Positions 57,621-64,000 of a stretch of DNA of 64,000 bases are shown piece after piece. Below the pieces are notes generated by a model. That model was not told where the DNA came from, did no database searches, and worked only from the letters and a program-made list of their open reading frames with translations. The stretch comes from Chenopodium formosanum (Eukaryota; Streptophyta; Magnoliopsida; Caryophyllales; Amaranthaceae). The position numbers and the translations under genes are program-made. Each line of letters starts with the position of its first letter. Within the stretch, counting starts at the first letter, position 1. The stretch lies in assembly GCA_024500155.1 (NCBI GenBank), contig CM044880.1, positions 434,001-498,000 on the forward strand, given 5' to 3'.

Positions 57621-58426
57621 TTGATATCTGATATCAACTTGCATTGTTAATATCAAGGGCAATTTAGTCTATTTTCCATTTAAATGATGGGCAAATCGGT
57701 AATTTCAAAGTTTACATGGCTCTTCCCGTAATGAGTTCCCCGTTTTCTCCAATACTGACGATAACGATGGACGTCACACGTCAGATTAATTTCCCTCATT
57801 TGAAACCCAAAGCAGACCTTCTCCTCACTCCACCCCCTCATTCACTCCGACGCCGCCGTGAAGGGAGATTTCAAGCGGACCGAGAAAAAACCGGGGAATG
57901 AATCCGAAAATAATGTGGAGTAAACCGAAAAGAGAAAGAGCGGATAAATGATGATGAATTTGCCGGCGACGACTTAGTTGCCTTGTAAGTTTGATTTCGT
58001 ATAATTGGGTAAATTTTTTTTTTTTTTTTTTTTAAAGCCGTAAAACTGGGTAATTGAGTTTGGATATTGTTCTACAATTTGATGATTATGATTTGTACTG
58101 GAGTATTGGAATGTGTGGATGCAATTAGGATTTTAAGTTTGGTTATTCCTAATAATCATATAAATTGAAGCTTTTTTATTTGAATTCCTCATGAAGTTTT
58201 TTGGTTTGATTTTCTCTCTCCTCCAACCCAGATCAGAGTAAAGTGAAGGAGTAAATGTCTGTTACTCTTTCCGTCAATTTAAGATCCGTAATACATTTTG
58301 TAAAAGAAATGAAAAAACGGAGTCCAACTCAGCATTCTAATATTTTATGAATACTTTTCAAAAAGCAAACCTATTATTTACAAGATTGCCATGATATTAA
58401 CATTGTTTGTTGATATCCGATATCAA
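57621..58426. mobile_element. Transposon-like element with 36-bp inverted ends carrying an exon-like fragment, 806 bp
   Basis: The left end (57621-57656, starting TTGATATCTGATATCAAC) matches the complement of the right end (starting TTGATATCGGATATCAAC) at about 30 of 36 positions. It lies in the 5' flank of family B copy 1; the flanks on both sides align with the corresponding flank of copy 2 (for example TAGTTAGAAACTATCAGAAAG at right). Inside, 57716-57985 is GC-rich and unlike its surroundings: it looks like a plant leader and first exon, ending at CCTT|GTAAGTTTG. This suggests a Pack-type element that captured a gene piece. No target duplication was found, so the superfamily is unassigned. 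Confidence 0.6.
57716..57985 (+). other. Exon-like GC-rich fragment inside the inverted-repeat element
   Basis: CTCCGACGCCGCCGTGAAGG and GCCGGCGACGACTTAG stand out from the AT-rich array. A 61-codon frame (57716-57901) and a donor-like GTAAGT at the end are compatible with a captured 5' exon. No downstream exons follow. The parent gene is not identified. Confidence 0.45.
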
Positions 58427-58863
58427 TGGGGACAGCCTCTTGTAGTTAGAAACTATCAGAAAGTTTATACCTACTTTAAATGATGAAAAAATGCATAAAA
58501 TCTCATTAGAATTTCATCCTCAGGTGTAAAAGAACTTGGCAGAGGTATAATTTTCTTTACTCGTACTCAAACTAGCTTGTCTGATATAAGTATGTTTAAC
58601 ATGAATGACTGCAAACATTAATTACTTAATCCATCATTTTTCCTCGAACTTTTAATATAAGGTTGCATACAACATACACGTTTATTTCATTTTACCCTGT
58701 TCCATTTGTGTGTTAAATACTACTTATACTCCGTAGTTGAAGAAATATTCAAAACAAACCTTTGATGAACACAAGAAACATATTATTATAATTATTTGTA
58801 CATAACAGAGCTGATATGACATGTTTACATTGGTTGTTAATAGAAAGTTGAGCTCCAGGGGAT
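58427..58863. other. Array spacer
   Basis: AT-rich. It contains TAGTTAGAAACTATCAGAAAG (58443) and CTCAGGTGTAAAAGAACTTG (58521), both repeated with small changes near 60439 and 60595, further proof of segmental duplication. No gene. Confidence 0.6.
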
Positions 58864-59088
58864 CTATTCATCTGCTGGTGGTGGTGGTTGAATGTCGTCG
58901 TCTACTGGTGTTTGAACATCATCAGTATCTGAGGTTTGAGGTGGTGTTGTAGGAGGACTAAACACAGGAGATGGAGTGAAAGCAGTCTTAGTTTCCGGTG
59001 GGGAATTGACTGCTCCTAATGGTGGTAAGGATTGGGAACCATCTGTAGGTGGTTCAGGCAGGCGCGGAGCTGGTTGTGGATTGTCAGC
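58864..59088 (-). pseudogene. Family B gene remnant lacking its 5' part
   Basis: On the minus strand the frame reads DNPQPAPRLPEPP, then SLPPLGAVNSPPET and DDDIQPPPPADE to a stop at 58866-58864, clearly the Pro-rich C-terminal part of a B protein. It has no signal peptide: upstream it breaks at about 59088, exactly where the AGGCCATCAAAACT spacer motif of the next unit begins. A deletion between two array units explains this best. The remaining frame is still open, so the loss may be recent. Confidence 0.75.
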
Positions 59089-59299
59089 AGGCCATCAAAA
59101 CTGTCATAGTCACAGAACTATAAACACAGGAAACATACTATGAGTAGTGCATAACAGGGATGATTTATAGGATCAATGAATGAATGATAAGTGAGACTGA
59201 AAGCACTAGTACTCTGCCGGTGAATTTGTACAGTGGTAGTCATTTCTAAGGCATTAATGTAGGATCCTCTTTTTGAGCTCTTGAAACATCCTCAGGTGG

Positions 59300-59941
59300 T
59301 TATGGTGGTGGTGGTGGTGGTGGTTGAAAGTCCGAACCATCTACTGATGTTTCAGACATGGGCGGAGGTGGTGATGTTGGTGGAGAAGGGGAAGTAGTTG
59401 GAGGTGGATCGACTTGTGGTGGAGTGACGGGTGGATCATTGGGAGCAGTCATAGATGGTGATGGGGGAGGGGCCTCATTTAATGGTGGTGATGGTGTTTC
59501 CGATGGTGATGGTGGTGCTTCATCATTTACTGGTGGTGGTTCTAGGAATATAGGTTCGCCAGATTTATTGGTATCTTCTAACGGAGGAGAGGATTCAGGA
59601 GTATAATCGGGATAATCCTCCATGGGTGGTTGCTCTGGAGATGGATTGTCACCAATCATAGGATCTGGCGTTGAATTTGTCCCCCCTAGCGGTGCTGGAG
59701 GTATAAAATCATCTGTAGGTGTTGGTGGAGAGGGCACCATGGGTGGAGGTGGTGGTAAATCTGGTTTGGAAATGTTAAGAAAAAACAATGCCAGACTAAA
59801 CACCTTACCAGGAGGCGATGCCGAGGCTGGCGCAGGCGCAGGCGGCATATCCATTTGAGGTTGGGACTTGGTGGTGGGAACCATAATTGCTAATATTACA
59901 ACCATTAATAGTAAACTCTTCATACTACTATGGCCTGCCAT
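59300..59941 (-). CDS. Secreted hydroxyproline-rich-type protein, family B copy 2
   Basis: Encodes 213 residues from the ATG at 59941 (MAGHSSMKSLLLMVVILAIM); an ATG farther upstream at 60004 lies before the TATA box and is unlikely. Same plan as copy 1: signal peptide, QPQMDMPPAPAPASA, the hydrophobic KVFSLALFFLNISKPDLPP, a shared block DDFIPPAPLGGTN and DNPSPEQPP, then a variable tail rich in PPP, SPS and TPP. The tail differs from copy 1 in repeat type (no QSPPVDD units), so the front part is conserved and the tail is not. A TATATAAG box lies at 59976-59983 on the minus strand. Confidence 0.8.
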   Translation of the reverse strand: MAGHSSMKSLLLMVVILAIMVPTTKSQPQMDMPPAPAPASASPPGKVFSLALFFLNISKPDLPPPPPMVPSPPTPTDDFIPPAPLGGTNSTPDPMIGDNPSPEQPPMEDYPDYTPESSPPLEDTNKSGEPIFLEPPPVNDEAPPSPSETPSPPLNEAPPPSPSMTAPNDPPVTPPQVDPPPTTSPSPPTSPPPPMSETSVDGSDFQPPPPPPP

Positions 59942-60847
59942 TTCAATTATATTCTCATCCCACAAAGTTTGAGACCTTATATATCTCTTGGAATGGTTTA
60001 CCAATGCAAGGTAATTATTTTATCAAAATTGCCTTAAATTACATAAAAATTATATATGTGTATAGAAACATAGACACGATATTTTCATTCATTTGACTTG
60101 CAAACTGCAGAGTTGTAAGTGCCTTTCCACGAATCAATTAAGAAAAGTAGTAGTACTAAGCTAGCTAGCTTGAAGATTCAATAATTAAAGATTATATTGT
60201 TCTCTAAATTAAATTTTTTTACTCCTATTTGATGAGAATATTACATTAACTAGCTTTATATCATAATGCAAGTGCCATTTTTTCTTCATATATTTGTATA
60301 TATTTGGTCAGTTTATGCTAGATTATATTGTGGACATCCACTCAAATGTCAATCGAATGTACGAACATAGACTTTTATGAAATAATCACATTGTAAATGT
60401 CTTATATTAATTAATTAGGAAGTTTGATCAGGCTGTTATAGTTGGAAACTATCAGAAAGCTGATTGCTCTTTTAATTATTTTTTTCCTCATAGCATAGCA
60501 ATAATACTTTTTTTTTTCTGACTTAAATTTAATTTAATGCAGTTTATATCTACTCTTAATGAAATAATGCATGGAATCTCATCAGAATTTTACCCTTAGG
60601 TGCAAAAGAACTTAGCAGAGGCATAATTTTCTTTACTCTCACTCTATTGTGTAACCCCTAGATTAACCCTAATCCAGATACTGCTGCACCGATATTGCAC
60701 CGCGCTTGCACCTCTTCAACCCCTCTTAATCTTACTCTTGCAGTCTTGCTGACCAGAGCTAATATTGCACTTTCGATGTTATACCAATTTTTGACACAGC
60801 AGGACTAGGTGAAGGCAGTGAACGGGACCCATATTGCGGCTTAGGGG
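59942..60847. other. Array spacer upstream of family B copy 2
   Basis: Contains the conserved B promoter (AGATATATAAGGTCTCAAA), the AAACTATCAGAAAG motif (60447) and AT-rich DNA. No gene seen. Confidence 0.6.
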
Positions 60848-60922
60848 TTACAGACTTACAGTTGATGCCATTAAAACTAGCAACAATGCCAACAGGAAAC
60901 ACATCACATATTGGATTCTCAT
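60848..60922 (-). pseudogene. Family C copy 2, truncated signal-peptide frame
   Basis: The ATG at 60922 opens the family C signal (MRIQYVMCFLLALLLVLM) but a stop comes after 24 codons, because the DNA AACTGTAAGTCTGTAACCCC has a few extra bases relative to copy 1. Downstream DNA still matches the C gene (CACCTAGTCCTGCTGTGTC, AAAAATTGGTATAACATCG), so this is a broken copy. A splice at the GTAAGT is conceivable but untested. Confidence 0.6.
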
Positions 60923-61620
60923 GTACTACCCACAAACTTGGCGGAAATGGTAATGATTTTAGGCTTATATTAAGAAATTTGTGAATTGTGATTAAGTAAT
61001 AATGCAATGGTACATCCAATGCATGCTAAACCTTACTATTATTGATTTGTTCGCTGTGCATGATTTATTTCTTATGTCATCTTGCTGTAACCTTGGTGAA
61101 AATGAAATTCATTCTTATTGCTTGACCACTAAAGATAATGAACTTGAAGGAGTAATAATATATTGGAAAATACAAAGAGAAGAAAAGTGTAGCAATGAAC
61201 CGTGATATGAGTGATTAGAGCAAATGACCAATTGAATAGCAATACGCCAATACAGATAGGGTGTAGGAAAATAAAACAAACTGATTTAGCCAGGCCATCT
61301 AAGCTGACATCTTCACAGAGATATAAACACGAAACAAACTATGAGTAGTGCATAAAAGAGAAAAAAAAAAAATAGGAATGATAGGTGGCAGCAATGGTGC
61401 TCTGCAGGAGAAATTGTACAGCGGTCGTCAATTTATTTTTCTGGTTGAGGCTTCGGTGTAGGATCCTTGTCTGGTGGTTCCCTAATCCTCATATGGGGAT
61501 GGTGGTTGATGAAGAGGGCGCTTCCCTTGGAGTTGGTGCTGAATTTCAGAAAATCTTAGGAGAAAATAATGATAAGATTGTATTACCATGAAAATGATAG
61601 CCTTAAAATCCCCAACGATA
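60923..61620. other. Array spacer
   Basis: Repeats the spacer seen at 55038-55660 almost in full: TCTTGCTGTAACCTT, GACCACTAAAGATAATGAA, TATTGGAAAATACAAAGAGA, then AGGCCATCTAAGCTGACAT. No gene. Confidence 0.7.
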
Positions 61621-61908
61621 TCACCTGTAGATAGCAGAGGGAGTTGGTGGCGCTCGTTGAGTGTATCCTGGAGCTCGCTTAGGTGCTGGCGGTGTGAGCA
61701 CGGGTGCTCTTAGCCGTCTGCCAACAGTCTTTAGCATCATTGTGGGTCGCCTAGAGAGGGTGTCTGACACTGGTTGTTGGACAAACCCATTTGGTAGGGA
61801 GAGTATTAGTCGTCTGTTTGCAATCTCAAGCCACTGAGACTTTGTAGTCAAGGCTATACTGGCTAGCAGGGCTACTAAAAGCAGACTTGCTACAAATTTG
61901 AACCCCAT
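61621..61908 (-). CDS. Secreted Arg/Pro-rich peptide, family A copy 3
   Basis: Encodes 95 residues: signal peptide MGFKFVASLLLVALLASIAL, then SQWLEIANRRLILSLPNGFV, QQPVSDTLSRRPTMML, a modified basic knot GRRLRAPV, PAPKRAPG and the final IYR. The core block is conserved with copies 1 and 2, while the basic knot has Leu and Ala in place of Arg and Pro. Its 3' flank matches that of copy 2 (TGAATTTCAGAAAATCTTAGG on the plus strand), so copies 2 and 3 are probably the closest pair. Confidence 0.74.
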   Translation of the reverse strand: MGFKFVASLLLVALLASIALTTKSQWLEIANRRLILSLPNGFVQQPVSDTLSRRPTMMLKTVGRRLRAPVLTPPAPKRAPGYTQRAPPTPSAIYR

Positions 61909-62477
61909 TTAATTTCAACCCACGAATCTTATGAATTCGAAGAAACAATGACTTATGTTAGATACAGTATTAGTTGGAAATTTCGTAGCAGGTGTGTGTG
62001 AGGGCATTATAATATGGAATTATGGAAGGTTTGATCAGAATTTCAGGACAAGCTACCAATTGTTTTAAGTTTTCTGTTTAACAATTTGCAAGTATAATAT
62101 GATTGATTTTTTTTTCCTGGTGTCTATTTAGATGATTTTGTAGTGCACACTTGATTTAGAATATAATAACCAAGAGCTGTAAATTCGATCAGTTCAACAT
62201 TTTTTATTAATAGATTTACACCGAAACTTTGTTAATCCCCATCTCTAAATGAGGTGTTTAATTGAAAAGATGTCCCTAACCTCAAAAAATTATGTTAAAC
62301 AACTCATGAACTCATAATTTTCTTTTATATCAGTACTTATGTTCCGGAAGGTAAGCTTTCGAATTGTAAGTGTGATCTGTTAAAAGTGTAAAAGCCGCTT
62401 AATCCTGATAAATAGGCACTGTTGCACGGCCCTCCAACCCACATCATTACATTTCTTCTTGCATATGGAGCAATTTT
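61909..62477. other. Array spacer
   Basis: Holds the A-type promoter box (near 62005-62016) and AT-rich DNA; nothing else recognised. Confidence 0.55.
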
Positions 62478-62648
62478 CTAGGCTGGTGGTGGATCTTCTG
62501 GTGTTATGCCTATCAATTTTTGACGGAGCAAGTTCGGACTAGGTGAAGGTGGTGGACAGGCCACATAATGTGGCTGAGGGATTAGAGCTGATGCCGTAAA
62601 ACCTAGCAACACTACCAACAGGAAACACACCACATATTGAACCCTCAT
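62478..62648 (-). CDS. Small secreted Pro-rich peptide, family C copy 3 (intact)
   Basis: Encodes 56 residues from the ATG at 62648: signal peptide MRVQYVVCFLLVVLLGFTAS (cleavage likely after the ALIPQ region begins), then HYVACPPPSPSPNLLRQK, and an acidic, proline end PEDPPPA. The frame extends upstream to 62702, but the family start is taken from the three-copy alignment. This is the only intact member of family C in the window. The mature peptide of about 33 residues with one Cys does not match a family I know. Confidence 0.62.
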   Translation of the reverse strand: MRVQYVVCFLLVVLLGFTASALIPQPHYVACPPPSPSPNLLRQKLIGITPEDPPPA

Positions 62649-63050
62649 GTCCAACCCACAAACTTGGCAGAAATGGGACAGGATTTTACTGTAAACAAAC
62701 AAGCTTAAAAATGTGATCGACTACTAATAGTCATCCAAGTGATTGAGAAGGATTTATGGGGGCTCATTATATCATTGATTTGTTCGCCATGCATGTAATG
62801 TAACGTGCTCTAACTTTGGTGAAAATTAATGCCCTGCTTAATGCCTGACCACTAAATTTAATGAAGTTGAACAACTAAGTTGCTAGTACACGCGACGTCT
62901 TATAGATTTCTCTGCATAGTAACATATGGGAAATAATACAAATAGTAGAGAAACGTTGTGATGAACCATGACGAATGATCAGAGCAAAATGACTAGATGA
63001 ATAGCAATACAGAGAGGTAAGGTGTGGGAAAAAAACAGAGCTGTGGGAAT
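62649..63050. other. Array spacer
   Basis: Contains a diverged GACCACTAAATTTAATGAAG (62846) and GAATAGCAATACAGA, matching other spacers. No gene. Confidence 0.55.
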
Positions 63051-63566
63051 CTATTCTTCTGATGGTGGCATCGGTGTAGTATCCTCTTCTGGATCAGTAA
63101 CTGGTGGTGGTGGAGGTGGTGGTGGTGATGGTGGTGGTGGTGGATTAGGAGCGAGTATAGGGTCTGGCGATGGATCAGTCCCCTCATCCGGTGGAGGGGA
63201 CGGAGATGGTTGTGGATTGTCGTTGATATTACCATCTGAGTCATCATCTGACGGCGATGGAGCCTCTAAAGGAGGAGGGGAATCCTCTTCAGGTGGATCC
63301 ATGATTGGTGATGGAGGTGGAGGGGGCGTCGACCTAGGAGTTGGAGGAGGAGGAGGGACCGGCATTGGTGGAGTTGGTAGTAAATCTGGTTGGGAAATGT
63401 TAAGAAAAAATAATGCCAGACTAAACACCTTAGCCGGTGGCAATGCTGAGGCTGGCGCGAGGGCAGGCACCATGGCCATGGGAGGTTGGGCTTTGTTGGT
63501 GAAAGACATAGTTGCCAGTATTATAACCATTAATAGTAAACTCAGCATGCTACTATAGCCTGCCAT
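63051..63566 (-). CDS. Secreted hydroxyproline-rich-type protein, family B copy 3
   Basis: Encodes 171 residues from the ATG at 63566 (MAGYSSMLSLLLMVIILATM). The plan matches copies 1 and 2: signal peptide, QPPMAMVPALAPASA, hydrophobic KVFSLALFFLNISQPDLLP, then PPPPPTP and SPSPPPDEG blocks and an end in TDPEEDTTPMPPSEE. It has the longest uninterrupted proline runs (PPPPPSPPPPPPPP) and the shortest length. The ATG at 63692 lies upstream of the TATA box (63609-63616) and is not the likely start. The VFSLALFFLNI segment again differs by hardly any residue from the other copies. Confidence 0.78.
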   Translation of the reverse strand: MAGYSSMLSLLLMVIILATMSFTNKAQPPMAMVPALAPASALPPAKVFSLALFFLNISQPDLLPTPPMPVPPPPPTPRSTPPPPPSPIMDPPEEDSPPPLEAPSPSDDDSDGNINDNPQPSPSPPPDEGTDPSPDPILAPNPPPPPSPPPPPPPPVTDPEEDTTPMPPSEE

Positions 63567-64000
63567 TTCAATTATATGCTGATCCCACAAAGTTTGAGAC
63601 TGTATGTCTTTATATAACTCTTGGGATGGAAATAGCCTTATATTACATAAAATAATTATGTACAGAATTATAGACATGATCTTTTCATTCACTTGACTTG
63701 GAAACTGCTATCATTGATTTGTTCATCGTGCACGTAATATATGTCATGGATTGTCATCTTGCTCTAGCTTTGGTGGAATTATATACGTACTCTAGCATAG
63801 TGCCTGGCCAGTAAAGATAATGAAGTTGACTGAGTAAATTACTCTTTAGAAAAGGGTACACATTGTATTATCTGGACAGTAACGTATAGTAAAAAATACA
63901 AATCGAACAAAAACGAATAGCAGGGTGTAGGAAAATAAGAAATTGATTAAACCAGGCCATCAAAACTAACATTTTCACAGGAAACATACTATATGAGTAC
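63567..64000. other. Right edge: promoter of B copy 3 and start of the next array unit
   Basis: After the B promoter come GGCCAGTAAAGATAATGAAG (63806) and, at 63954, AGGCCATCAAAACTAACATT with GGAAACATACTAT. In the other units this motif set lies just 3' of a gene on the minus strand, so another member should begin right of the window. Confidence 0.65.

Noticed and set aside
63022..63558. Plus-strand glycine-rich protein opposite B copy 3
   Set aside because: Mirror of the PPP-rich coding strand; the minus strand has the conserved signal peptide, TATA box and paralogues.
1..64000. CRISPR arrays, operons, tRNA or rRNA genes
   Set aside because: None seen; the sequence is plant nuclear DNA, and no cloverleaf-like gene stood out by eye (a tRNA scan was not possible).

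Overview
This is nuclear DNA of a flowering plant, almost certainly a eudicot. The genes are split by GT-AG introns, the spacers are AT-rich, plant MITE families are scattered through it, and the genes are plant-specific (NPH3/BTB, GT61, PEPKR2, PPR, CRM, ATL, MSL, ICMT). Frequent short TACTCCGTA-like words and the style of the repeats suggest Caryophyllales, perhaps Amaranthaceae (spinach/beet/goosefoot). That placement is an inference and was not tested.

Layout. 0-1 kb: first exon of an NPH3-type BTB gene that runs off the left edge. 1-3.8 kb: AT-rich spacer. 3.8-8 kb: a tandem satellite of about 325 bp per unit, with one unit split by a CACTA-type MITE. 8-9.1 kb: degenerate ACCCGA-type low-complexity DNA. 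9.35-10.9 kb: 3' end of a decayed Ty1/copia element. 11.4-14.2 kb: a GT61 glycosyltransferase gene. 15.3-17.9 kb: four DNA-transposon derivatives (two hAT-like, one Tourist-like, one Stowaway-like), three with clear target duplications and the Stowaway flanked by TA. 18.5-33.7 kb: three genes on the minus strand, the kinase PEPKR2, a mitochondrial-type PPR protein (followed by a decayed PPR copy) and a CRM-domain splicing factor like CFM9. 33.7-35.1 kb: a divergent intergenic region with a Stowaway-like element. 35.1-38 kb: dihydroorotase, the third step of pyrimidine synthesis, in seven exons. 39.4-40.5 kb: an ATL-type RING-H2 ubiquitin ligase. 41.9-45.8 kb: an MSL10-like mechanosensitive channel with an apparent frameshift. 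47.5-49.1 kb: an unrecognised helical, membrane-anchored and possibly plastid protein. 51.3-51.9 kb: isoprenylcysteine methyltransferase.

53.9-64 kb: the most unusual region. It is a same-strand tandem array of small genes for secreted, proline-rich proteins. Three sequence families (called A, B and C here) recur in the minus-strand order B-C-A-C-B-b-B-A-C-A, where b is a truncated copy. The spacers between them are also duplicated, and the array continues past the right edge. I do not recognise any of the three families. An 0.8 kb element with terminal inverted repeats, carrying an exon-like GC-rich piece, sits between two B genes.

The single-copy genes look like unrelated housekeeping and regulatory genes with no shared pathway. 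The array is the only stretch where neighbouring genes clearly belong together. Exon joints were worked out by eye from splice consensus and reading frame; no alignment or database search was run.
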